Shown here: positions 7,121-15,600 of the stretch, piece by piece | Position numbering within the stretch: position 1 is the stretch's first letter | Layout: every line of letters starts with the position of its first letter | Assembly: GCA_041747075.1 (NCBI GenBank) | Contig: JBGTFW010000220.1 | Location: 1 to 29,640, forward strand | Reading direction: 5' to 3' | Origin: CAJQPP01 sp041747075 | GTDB taxonomy: Bacteria > Planctomycetota > Planctomycetia > Pirellulales > Pirellulaceae | Length of the DNA stretch: 29,640 nucleotides | The notes under the pieces: generated by a model | What the model saw: the letters and a program-made list of their open reading frames with translations, nothing else | Databases searched by the model: none | Told to the model about the DNA's origin: nothing | Made by a program: the position numbers and the translations under genes

Positions 7121-9217
7121 TCAGTATTCGCGACCGACCCTCTCGTGACTTGCCTGCCCGTCGCTTGGGGAAACCTGATTGGTGTGCGTCTGGCGAATCG
7201 TTCGATTGGCAACTTCTTCCCCGAATCGCCGGATCGCCTCGTCAAGCGGCATCGCGCCGAGGTCGCCGTCGATTCGGTCGCGAACGGAAACGGTACCATT
7301 TTCCGCGTCGCGCGGCCCCACGACGAGCATCGAGGGGACCATTTCAAGCTGCGCGTCGCGAACTTTTGCCCCCAGTTTCTCGCTGCGGTAGTCGCCGGTC
7401 GCGCGAAGGCCCGCCTCGCGAAAGCGCGATTCAACCTCGCGGCCATAGGCTTCGCTCTTGTCGCTGACTGTCAGCACTCGCGCCTGTTCGTCGCACAGCC
7501 ACAGCGGAAACGCACCGGCAAAGTGCTCGATGAGGACACCGATAAACCGCTCCATCGAACCGAACGGGGCGCGATGGATCATGACGGGCCGGTGGGGCTG
7601 GTTATCGGGACCGATGTACTCCAGTTCAAATCGCCGGGGCAGGTTGTAATCGACCTGGACGGTTCCCAGTTGCCATTCGCGTCCAATGCAGTCGCGGACA
7701 ACAAAATCGATTTTGGGCCCGTAGAAGGCCGCTTCGCCCGGTTCTTCCGTAAACGGTTTGCCAAGCAGGGCGGCCGCCGCGCGACAGGCCGCCTCGGCGC
7801 GGTCCCAGTTCTCCGCCTCGCCCACGTATTTGTCCGACGCCGCGTCGCGCAACCCGATTCGAACGCGATAGTCGTCCAGCCCAACCGTCCCAAGCACGAT
7901 GCGCACCAGCTCGAGACAGCCGGCCAGTTCAGCGGGTACCTGCTCCTCGGTGACAAACAGATGTGCGTCGTCCTGGGTAAAGCCGCGAACGCGGGTCATC
8001 CCGCCGATCTCGCCCGACTGTTCCCAGCGATAGACCGTTCCGAACTCCGACAGCCGAACGGGCAGGTCGCGATAGCTGCGCGGTTGTGACGCATACATCT
8101 TGATGTGATGCGGGCAATTCATGGGCCGCAGCAAATATCCGTCGACTTCACCGGCACCCAGTCGATTGGCCAGCTCGCCGCAATCGCATCCTTCCGCGGC
8201 AAGAAGGTTCAACTGATCGCGGAGAATGATCGGCGGGTACTGGCTCTCCTGATAGTAGGGAAAGTGCCCCGAGGTCCGGTACAGGTCCAGCTTGCCAATG
8301 TGGGGCGTGAAGACCTGGCGATATCCCTGCCGCGCAAGATGGCCCGAGATAAAGTCCTGCAATTGCTGGCGAATGAACGCGCCGCGCGGTGTCCACAGAA
8401 TCAGTCCCTGACCGACGTCGTCGTCGATGTGAAAGAAAGCGAGCCGGCGATTGAGCACCCGATGGTCGCGTTTTTTCGCTTCCTCGATCCGTTCCAGATG
8501 TTCGTCAAGCGACTGCTGGTCAAAAAACGCGGTGGCATAGAGTCGTTGCAGTTGCTGGCGGGTCTCGTCTCCCTTCCAGTAGGCACCGGCGATCGATAGT
8601 AATCGGTAAGCACCGATCACACCCGGTCGCGGCACGTGTGGTCCGCGGCAAAGGTCAATGAATTCACCTTGCCGATAAAAAGAAAGCGTTTCGTGCTCGG
8701 CCAGGCCCTCTTCGATGTGCTCGACCTTGAGCGGCTGGCGCAGATCGCGGCAAATGGCAATGGACTCGTCACGCGAACGCTCGATCCGTTCGAACGGCTC
8801 GTCGAGTTCAATGATCCGCCGCATTTCCGCCTCGATCACGGGGAATTCTTCCTCGCGAACCGGCTCCGGAGACTCGATGTCGTAGTAAAAACCCCCTTCG
8901 ATCGTCGGGCCAAACGCGAGCTGGACGTCCGGTTTCAATCGCATGACGGCCCGCGCCATCACGTGTGCGCACGAATGCCGCATCGTCGCCAGCGCCGCCG
9001 GGTCGGTTCGCGTGACAATGCGAATTTCGACTTGCTGGCCGTCGATCAGGTGATCGAGGTCCACCGGTTGTCCATCGACTTCGCCCCACATCGCGTCCCT
9101 CGCCAGTCGCGGTCCGATACTTTGCGCCACGTCGCGGAGCGTCAGCGGGCCGTCATACTGGCGAATACTGCCATCGGGAAGCTTGACGGAAACGGCGGCG
9201 GATGATGTTTCAGGAAT
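7121..9217 (-). CDS. thrS: Threonyl-tRNA synthetase, apparent ATT start
   Basis: A 698-residue class II synthetase that charges tRNA-Thr and edits Ser-tRNA-Thr. Domains in order: TGS (residues ~8-65, opening V-S-V-K-L-P-D-G-S); N2 editing domain with H-S-C-A-H and L-C-R-G-P-H; catalytic core with RPMNCPHHIKMY (zinc Cys and motif-2 region) and FTQDDAHLF; motif 3 near HRAPFGSMERF; and an anticodon-binding domain from about 600. The conserved TGS domain needs coding sequence upstream of the first GTG (9130). Between that GTG and the upstream in-frame stop there is no ATG, GTG or TTG. The best start is ATT at 9217-9215, seven bases after AGGGAG. ATC at 9220 is the alternative. It is first gene of the exbBD operon. 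Confidence 0.93.
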   Translation of the reverse strand: MPETSSAAVSVKLPDGSIRQYDGPLTLRDVAQSIGPRLARDAMWGEVDGQPVDLDHLIDGQQVEIRIVTRTDPAALATMRHSCAHVMARAVMRLKPDVQLAFGPTIEGGFYYDIESPEPVREEEFPVIEAEMRRIIELDEPFERIERSRDESIAICRDLRQPLKVEHIEEGLAEHETLSFYRQGEFIDLCRGPHVPRPGVIGAYRLLSIAGAYWKGDETRQQLQRLYATAFFDQQSLDEHLERIEEAKKRDHRVLNRRLAFFHIDDDVGQGLILWTPRGAFIRQQLQDFISGHLARQGYRQVFTPHIGKLDLYRTSGHFPYYQESQYPPIILRDQLNLLAAEGCDCGELANRLGAGEVDGYLLRPMNCPHHIKMYASQPRSYRDLPVRLSEFGTVYRWEQSGEIGGMTRVRGFTQDDAHLFVTEEQVPAELAGCLELVRIVLGTVGLDDYRVRIGLRDAASDKYVGEAENWDRAEAACRAAAALLGKPFTEEPGEAAFYGPKIDFVVRDCIGREWQLGTVQVDYNLPRRFELEYIGPDNQPHRPVMIHRAPFGSMERFIGVLIEHFAGAFPLWLCDEQARVLTVSDKSEAYGREVESRFREAGLRATGDYRSEKLGAKVRDAQLEMVPSMLVVGPRDAENGTVSVRDRIDGDLGAMPLDEAIRRFGEEVANRTIRQTHTNQVSPSDGQASHERVGREY

Positions 9218-9224
9218 GATCGGA

Positions 9225-9230
9225 CTCCCT
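9225..9230 (-). promoter_or_regulatory. Ribosome binding site that fixes the non-canonical thrS start
   Basis: On the minus strand AGGGAG (9230 to 9225) precedes ATT (9217-9215) by 7 bases and ATC (9220-9218) by 4. The ideal spacing to ATT, and the absence of any usual start codon in frame, make this the deciding evidence for the AUU start. Confidence 0.65.
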
Positions 9231-9263
9231 GGGTTTGTGATTTCGGCTATGCTCTGAACGACT

Positions 9264-9293
9264 ATTCTATCGGCAACGGGTGATTTTTCTCAA
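9264..9293 (-). promoter_or_regulatory. Probable sigma-70-type promoter of the thrS operon
   Basis: On the minus strand a -35-like TTGAGA (9293-9288) and a -10-like TAGAAT (9269-9264) are separated by 18 bases. Transcription would start near 9257, giving a ~40-base leader. That leader is too short for a T-box riboswitch, and none is visible. Confidence 0.45.
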
Positions 9294-9360
9294 GATGCCC
9301 CGCTTGCTTGCGGAGCCTTGTGGTCAGCGACCAACTGGTTGCAACGACCACCGCGCCACT

Positions 9361-9654
9361 CTCCTCCAGGGCGCGGTTAAACGATTTCAGTTTGCAATTT
9401 CATTTTCTTCAATCTGCGAGATCGGCGCAATCTGCGGATAGCCAGTTCGGTGTGCTCAGTCTCCTCCAGGGCGCGGTTAAACGATTTCAGTTTGCAATTT
9501 CATTTCTACAATCTGCGAGATCGGCGCAATCTGCGGATAGCCTGTTCGGTGTGCTCAGTCTCCTCCAGGGCGCGGTTAAACGATTTCAGTTTGCAATTTC
9601 ATTTTCTTCAATCTGCGAGATCGGCGCAATCTGCGGATAGCCAGTTCGGTGTGG
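9361..9654. repeat. Three tandem ~100-bp repeats
   Basis: Three nearly identical units follow head to tail: 9361-9460 (100 bp), 9461-9559 (99 bp) and 9560-9654 (the last lacks ~5 bp at its end). Each begins CTCCTCCAGGGCGCGG and contains AATCTGCGAGATCGGCGCAA followed by TCTGCGGATA. The differences are few: TTCTTC versus TCTAC in the middle copy, and CCAG versus CCTG near the end. The inner AATCTGCG...AATCTGCGG core recurs in the array at 19428-19706, so it is a dispersed repeat family. The array fills the gap between the thrS promoter and the stop of the next gene. Confidence 0.9.
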
Positions 9655-9664
9655 TCCCACCACT

Positions 9665-11713
9665 TCATCGCGCAAGCTCTTCGAGGATCAGCTCGACACG
9701 CAGGTGCAGCGGGTCAGGCAGCCGCGCCAGCAGACAGTTAAAACGCGGGACGAAATCGACGCGCGACCAGTTGTCTTCCGGCAAGTCACCCGCCAACTGG
9801 GCTTGCAGCACCCCCAGCACCTGTTCGATGGTTCGCTTCTTCAAGACGCCCTGGCAGGGATAGACGGCAATTCTCGAATCGGTCCACTGCACCTCCCTCG
9901 TAGTCAACTCGACAATGCCGTCACCCAGGTAGCGACAGCCCAACCCCATCGAACCGGCGACGTCCCCAAGCGCCTCGCCGACAGTTTGATCCCTTCCCGG
10001 CCACGGCATCTCGATCGACGGATTCCAGCCGAGCGGCATGACCGATTGCCAGTCAACGAGGACGGTCAGCGCGTCCTTCCGCGCCAGTTCGTTGAGGACC
10101 TGTTGAATCGGTTCACGCTGATCGACGTCAAAGGTTGACGGAGTATCGAGCAATTCGCTGTTTAGCGCGCGAAGACTCCTCAGGGACTCCAGCGCCGTTT
10201 CGTCAGCCGGATCCGCCACGACGCGCGCCGCGGCACCGAGCTTTTCGAGCGCGAGACGCACTTCGTCCGCCAATCGTCCGTCCGATTCAAGCGTCACTTT
10301 GCCGTCGGCGATCGTCATCCGCGCCGTTCCGCCGAAAGCATTCCACAGGTTCGGGCCGGTAACGCGCTGGATGACGCCGATCAGTTCCGCCGTTTGTTCC
10401 GCGTCGCCTGCGAGCGATGGATTCAATTCAAATTCCCGCGTCGCGACAATGTCCCGATCCTTGTCACGGATGACGATCACTGGCGATTCGGGAACGACCG
10501 AGGCCGCCAGGTTCAGGTCCTTGCCCACTGCCTCGATCATTTCCAGAACCGATTGATCGGTCCCCTTGAAACTCACGATCGCTCCAGGATCGAGTTTGCC
10601 ATGGATAACCGAGTGACTGTCGAGCTGGATCGGAATCCGGGTCAGCGCGTTGAGACTGCCCAGGAATTCCACCAGCCGCTTGTCCTGATAACTAATGCCC
10701 GGAAACGTTTCATTGAGTTGCCGATCCAGATCAATTTCCAGCGGTCGCGGGCGCGGAATAAAGACCTTTCCAAGGCCCATCAACGGGGCACGCGACCCGC
10801 CCGGGTCCAAATCAACGCCTGGATCGGACAACAATTGTTCAAGGGCACCGATCTCGTCCATCAGCGTCGTTCGCGTCGCGTCGCCGTCAATGGAAAGCGA
10901 TTCGTCCACGTCCGAAGCCCCATCGCCGGCGGGGTCCACTTCGGCGAGCGGATCGTCCTCGCCCGCGTCCGATGGCGGCGCGTCATTCACGGACGGTTCA
11001 ATGTCGGAAGGCGAAGTTGTATCGGGATCGGAGGCGTCAGGAACCGCGTTTTCTGGATGCGGTTGCTTCATTTCCGATCCATCACCAGTTGCCGGATCGC
11101 CGGTTTTCGAGTCACCTGGCGGACCCGAATCGGAATCCTTAACCGGGGATTCGCGACCGTCACCGGGAGGCGTTTGTTTTTTAGCGTCGTCGCCGCCTTC
11201 GTTCACACGTGCATCGGCGGGTTGTCCGGCCAATTGAAGATCGCCGCCGCCCGTCATTGCCGACAGGAGCCAGATCACCGCCACCACGGCGACCAGGCAC
11301 AAAAGTGACAACGCAACGATGAATCCCAGCGTCCGGCTCCGCCGCCGCGCCGCCGCCGATTCCCACGATGCGTCGGGCAACACGGGCCGGGCCGCGGCGG
11401 GAGTTATCGACGATGCACCGGCCGAAATGGATTTTCGGCGCGGCGCGCGTGCAACGGACTGACTGATTGAGGACAAACCGGAAAACTCGCTGCTCAACGT
11501 CGCCTGCGAGTCATTGGCATCGCGCGGCGCGCGGGGCCGCGGCGGTACTGGTTCGCCGTCGGTCGCAACCCACCCGTCAGGCGCTTCGACCAACACCATG
11601 CTGCCGCATTTCGGGCAGGCAAGCACCTGACCGATCGCCGACTCGTCGCGCACCGTCAGTCTGGCGGTACAGGTATCGCAGGTAATTGAAAATAGACTGG
11701 CTTTTTCCGCCAC
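9665..11713 (-). CDS. Membrane protein with N-terminal zinc ribbon and long acidic linker
   Basis: A 682-residue protein of unknown function with a planctomycete layout. Residues 12-36 form a zinc ribbon (C-x2-C ... C-P-K-C; Cys 12, 15, 33, 36) of the MJ0042 type. A Ser/Arg/Pro-rich stretch follows, then one membrane helix (about 129-152, FIVALSLLCLVAVVAVIWLL). A long linker (about 155-280) is rich in Asp, Gly, Pro and Ser. The C-terminal ~370 residues hold alpha/beta modules that recall secretin STN-type domains (for example SYQDKRLVEFLGSLNALTRIPI and FDVDQREPIQQVLNELARKD); that likeness is by eye. It starts at GTG, with AGGAG (11726-11722) 8 bases upstream. The zinc ribbon is cytoplasmic and the large domain periplasmic if the helix is a simple anchor. 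Confidence 0.85.
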   Translation of the reverse strand: MAEKASLFSITCDTCTARLTVRDESAIGQVLACPKCGSMVLVEAPDGWVATDGEPVPPRPRAPRDANDSQATLSSEFSGLSSISQSVARAPRRKSISAGASSITPAAARPVLPDASWESAAARRRSRTLGFIVALSLLCLVAVVAVIWLLSAMTGGGDLQLAGQPADARVNEGGDDAKKQTPPGDGRESPVKDSDSGPPGDSKTGDPATGDGSEMKQPHPENAVPDASDPDTTSPSDIEPSVNDAPPSDAGEDDPLAEVDPAGDGASDVDESLSIDGDATRTTLMDEIGALEQLLSDPGVDLDPGGSRAPLMGLGKVFIPRPRPLEIDLDRQLNETFPGISYQDKRLVEFLGSLNALTRIPIQLDSHSVIHGKLDPGAIVSFKGTDQSVLEMIEAVGKDLNLAASVVPESPVIVIRDKDRDIVATREFELNPSLAGDAEQTAELIGVIQRVTGPNLWNAFGGTARMTIADGKVTLESDGRLADEVRLALEKLGAAARVVADPADETALESLRSLRALNSELLDTPSTFDVDQREPIQQVLNELARKDALTVLVDWQSVMPLGWNPSIEMPWPGRDQTVGEALGDVAGSMGLGCRYLGDGIVELTTREVQWTDSRIAVYPCQGVLKKRTIEQVLGVLQAQLAGDLPEDNWSRVDFVPRFNCLLARLPDPLHLRVELILEELAR

Positions 11714-11775
11714 GCTTGGGTCTCCTCTGCCCTTCCCTTTCCATTCTACCCCTTTTGGCGAGCCTCACGTAGCCA

Positions 11776-11790
11776 AGTCTCTCCGAGACT
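11776..11790. repeat. Small palindromic repeat AGTCTC-tcc-GAGACT
   Basis: A perfect 6-bp inverted repeat with a 3-base spacer, preceded by GTAGCCA. A close relation, GCGTCTC-gga-GAGACGC, is at 23432-23448. It is the first of a string of palindromes in this intergenic stretch. Confidence 0.65.
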
Positions 11791-11823
11791 CGGAAGCGAT
11801 TGAATAGGACCCTCCTCTTGGCC

Positions 11824-11871
11824 GACGGCAGCTACATACAAGCCCGATGCGCCAGCGAGTGAACAGTTTGC
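11824..11871 (+). repeat. 48-bp dispersed repeat, copy 1 (ATACAAGCCCGA family)
   Basis: It is identical over 48 bp to 11935-11982, 111 bp away. The core ATACAAGCCCGATGCGCCAG continues with CGAGTGAAC. A third copy lies at 22540-22568 and a diverged inverted copy at 12401-12440. No protein is encoded. Confidence 0.9.
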
Positions 11872-11890
11872 TTCGGTATTTCAGTCGTAG

Positions 11891-11917
11891 CCACGCTCGC
11901 CAGAGCGTGGTTTTTTT
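11891..11917 (+). terminator. Terminator-like hairpin with T-tract, part of a repeat cluster
   Basis: A perfect 8-bp stem CCACGCTC (11891-11898) / GAGCGTGG (11903-11910) with a 4-base loop is followed by seven T. The form is that of a rho-independent terminator on the plus strand, but no plus-strand gene precedes it. It sits between the two 48-bp repeats, so it is more likely a mobile palindrome than the end of a transcription unit. Confidence 0.55.
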
Positions 11918-11934
11918 GTGGTCCGCCGTCTGGC

Positions 11935-11982
11935 GACGGCAGCTACATACAAGCCCGATGCGCCAGCGAGTGAACAGTTTGC
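11935..11982 (+). repeat. 48-bp dispersed repeat, copy 2
   Basis: An exact second copy of 11824-11871. Its left end GACGGC also pairs with GCCGTC at 11925-11930, forming a short hairpin. Its right edge abuts the decayed M56 gene, whose reading frame is cut here. Confidence 0.9.
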
Positions 11983-12363
11983 GGCTGCTGATCTACCCGG
12001 TGAAATGGATCGCTGGTAGGCGGTGATGATTCGTGGAATTGGACCAACTCCTTGCCCGCCAGCGGCTGGCCCTGTTCATCGAGCAAGCGGCCGGTAATTG
12101 TCGCGGTCGGAACCAGAGCGACATCGACGGGCAAGTCCTCAGCCGAAACCCATGCCAGGCCACCCAGCGACTGGTCGGCTGACCACGCAAGGACGGCGAA
12201 TGCCGGCTGGACGTCCGCCGCAATCGACCAGGTGGCGCGCGGCTGCCGAATGCCGTTTGGCGACACGCCAGAAGATCCAGGTACACGTCAGAACCAGCGT
12301 GCCCTGGAGCAACGCAAAAGCGATCCAGCCGACCATCAATGTTTCACCAGGCATGGCATTCAT
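11983..12363 (-). pseudogene. Decayed M56 (BlaR1-like) metallopeptidase remnant
   Basis: An intact Shine-Dalgarno GGAGGAG (12378-12372) lies 8 bases before ATG 12363. This opens a hydrophobic N-terminus, MNAMPGETLMVGWIAFALLQ then GTLVLTCTWIFWRVAKRHSAAARHL, which resembles the first helix of M56/BlaR1 membrane peptidases. The frame then breaks. A second frame continues with ADVQPAFAVLAWSADQSLGG and PTATITGRLLDEQGQPLAGK, a carboxypeptidase-regulatory-like (beta-sandwich) segment. The zinc-site H-E-x-x-H region is missing, so most of the gene has been deleted. The remnant ends at the repeat at 11982. Known planctomycete M56 proteins can carry such C-terminal domains; that both pieces come from one gene is inference. 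Confidence 0.6.
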
Positions 12364-12400
12364 TTTTTCCGCTCCTCCCGCGGGTCGCGCTAGATCAGGG

Positions 12401-12440
12401 TTGCTCGCTTGCGCTCTTGCGTTTCGGGCTTGTATACGGC
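12401..12440 (-). repeat. Diverged inverted copy of the ATACAAGCCCGA repeat
   Basis: On the minus strand it reads GTATACAAGCCCGAAACGCA followed by AGAGCGCAAGCGAG. It matches the core of the 48-bp repeat with substitutions and a small insertion. With 11935-11982 it brackets the M56 remnant in opposite orientation. Confidence 0.65.
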
Positions 12441-12652
12441 TTATTGCACCAATACGCCGGTAATGGCCATGTCCAGCTAATTAAAATACTTGCGAGGACT
12501 TAATTTCCCCCCGTCCGCTTCCTTGCCTTTTTCCGGTCGTTGGGTCATCATTACGGGACCCCGGTCATCCTTGCCCGACTGGCGGTTGCCCATTTCATTT
12601 CAGGCTTTCGACAAAAAAAACCTGGAAATCCGCCTGAGAGGAACCGCGAACC

Positions 12653-15600
12653 ATGTTCCGTCGTTTCCCGATTGTCGTTGCCGTTATCGCAGCGATCATG
12701 CTTGCCGGCCGGCCCAATGCCGTCCGTGGGGATGATCCGCCGCCGGTCAGTTACTCCCGCGACGTGAGGCCACTGCTTGCCGCCGCCTGCTTTGGCTGCC
12801 ATCAAGGCGCAAAGACGAGCGGAGGTTACGTCATGACGGACTTTCGCTCGTTTGTCGCCGGTGGCGATTCCGGACAGGCCGCCATCGAACCGGGCGAACC
12901 CGAATCCAGCTATCTGATTGAAATGATCACGCCGGTTGACGGTGACGCCGCGATGCCACCCGACGCTTCACCGCTCGCTGACGAAAATATTGAACTGGTC
13001 CGTCGCTGGATTGCCGGGGGCGCGATTAACGACGAGACACTCGATCGAGTCAACTACTCGCTGGCCAATCCGCCCCGTTACTCACGGCAACCCTACGTTA
13101 CGTCGCTTGATTTTTCTCCTGATGGACAATGGCTGGCCGTCAGCGGTTTCCACGAAGTCATTCTCCTCGCCGCGCTCCCGGACACCTCACCTGAATCCCC
13201 GGAGAGCGCGGACTCGCACGAATCACCGAATCGCCTGATCGGCATGTCTGCCCGCATCGAGTCGATTCGGTTCTCGCCCGACGGATCGCGGCTGGCGGTC
13301 GGAGGCGGCAACCCCGCCGAATTTGGCGAAGTGCAAGTCTGGAACGTGGCGTCGCGCGAACTGGAGCTTTCAAAAATTGTTTCGCACGACACGGTCACGG
13401 GTCTTGACTGGTCGCCCGACGGCCGCCTCGTCTCGTTTGGCTGCAAGGACAATTCAGTTCGCGCGATCGACTCGACCACGGGCGAGCAAGTCCTCTTTCA
13501 GGGTGCCCATGAGGACTGGGTTCGCGACACGGTTTTTTCAGTCGATGGTTCCCGGCTCGTTTCCGTCGGACGCGACATGAGTTGCAAGCTGACCGAAATC
13601 GCCACCGGGCGATTCATCGACAACCTCACGTCGATCACCCCCGGCGTTCTCAAGGGAGGCATCGCAAGCGTCGCGCGCCACCCCGTGCGCGATGAAATCG
13701 TGATCGGCGGTGCCGATGGCGTGACAAGGGTCTACCGCATGGACCGGATCACCAAACGAGTCATCGGCGACGACGCGAATCTCGTGCGGCTCTTTCCAGC
13801 ACTCCCCGGTCGCATTCAGTCCGTGGTGGTCTCGCGCGACGGGAAACGAATCGCCGTCGCCAGCAGTCTCGACGGCCACGGCGTGGTCGAGGTTTTCTCT
13901 TACGAATTCGACCCGACAGTTTCCGAGGAACTGAAAGCGATCCTCGCGAAATTGCCGGAATCGTGGACTGACGAGGAACGGAAACAGGTCAACGCATACA
14001 ATACCGCCGACGTCCGCCGGATTTCCTCAACGCCGATCGACGACAGCGGGATTTACAGTGTCGCCTTTGCACCGGACGGAGAACACCTCGCGTGTGGCGG
14101 CACGGATGGCGCGGTTCGAATCGTGGAAACTGAAACGGGCAAGATTGTCGCTGAGCGAAATCCGGTCACCGCCGAAGCCGTTGCCGCTCTCCCGCCGGAC
14201 CCCCTCACCCCAAAGCAAGAAGCCGTTGGTCCAGGCCATTCGCCGAACTGGTACTTTTCCATGCCAGAGCAACCTTCAAACAGCAACGCGGCGGTGCCCC
14301 GCGAGGCCGCACCGGACGGGCCGCCCGACGTTCGCGGTCTGACCGTGTTGCCGACGATCATTCATTTCACCGGTCCCGCCGATTATGCGCAACTTGTCAT
14401 CACGGCCACGCTCGGCGATGGGTTGACACTCGATGTCACGGATCAGGCACTCATTGAATGCGACGCATCGATGCTCCGCGTCGACGGGTCGCTGGTTCAG
14501 CCTGTTTCCGGCGGAAAGACGGAACTGGTCGTTCGCGCAGGAAATCAGGTGACAACCATCCCCGTCACCATCTATTTGCCGGACGCCCCGTTCGTTCCCG
14601 ACTTTCGCCGCGACGTCAATCCAGTACTGACGCGGCTCGGTTGCAACGGAGGAACGTGTCATGGATCGGCGGGAGGCAAACAGGGATTCAAACTGTCGCT
14701 GCGCGGCTACGATCCGCTTTTTGATGTCCGCGCGCTGAGCGACGACATGGCGGCGCGGCGCGTCAACCTTGCGTGGCCCGACGACAGCCTCATGTTGCGC
14801 AAGGCGATCGCGGCGGTCCCCCATACCGGCGGCCAGTTGATCAAGCCGAACAGCCGTTACCACTGGCTGGTGCGGCAATGGATCGCCGGCGGAGCGGTGC
14901 TTGATGCTGACGACGGCCTGGAAGGCCATCATACTGCTGACGACGGCCTGGAAGGCAATCGCACTGCTGATGACGGCCATCGCACTGCGGCACGACGGGT
15001 TGCGGGTATCGAGGTCTTTCCCGCCAATCCGGTTCTCGCCGACGCCGGTGCCAGCCAGCAACTGCGCATCGAGGCGACGTACAGCGACGGCAGCCGGCGC
15101 GACGTGACGCGGGAAGCCATCCTTGAGATCGGCAACCTCGAAATCGCCGCAGTCGAGCACTCGACCGTCACGGCGTTGCGGCGGGGCGAGTCGCCTGTTC
15201 TCGCGCGATATGACGGTGCCTACGCCGCGACGACGCTGACCGTAATGGGCCAACGCGGCGATTTTGTCTGGAAGGAACCGGAATCGTGGACCGAAATCGA
15301 TCGGCTCGTCGCGCGCAAATGGGAACGGATGAAGCTCGCCCCTTCGGAACTTTGCACAGACGCCGAATTCATTCGCCGCGTTTATCTCGATCTTGCCGGG
15401 CTGCCGCCGGACGCCGACACGACGACGAAGTTCCTCTCGGACAGCCGTCCGACGCGCCTCAAGCGCGACGAACTCATTGACTCGCTCATCGGAACCGACG
15501 CATTCGTCGAGCACTGGTCGAACAAGTGGGCGGACCTGTTGCAAGTCAATGGCAAATACCTTGGCAGCGACGGCGCGCGGGCCTTTCGCGACTGGATTCG

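Noticed and set aside
7091..8089. 332-residue plus-strand open frame
   Set aside because: Antisense to thrS, whose motifs fix the minus strand as coding.
9218..9264. T-box or other riboswitch ahead of thrS
   Set aside because: The leader from the predicted start is only about 40 bases and has no T-box sequence or stem-loop.
9361..9654. CRISPR array
   Set aside because: The units are ~100 bp and repeated in full; there are no unique spacers and no cas genes. The array at 19428-19706 has partly alike spacers, two orientations and also no cas genes.
9308..9863. Plus-strand frames with repeated S-A-R-S-A-Q-S-A-D
   Set aside because: They are translations of the 100-bp tandem repeats, without ribosome sites.
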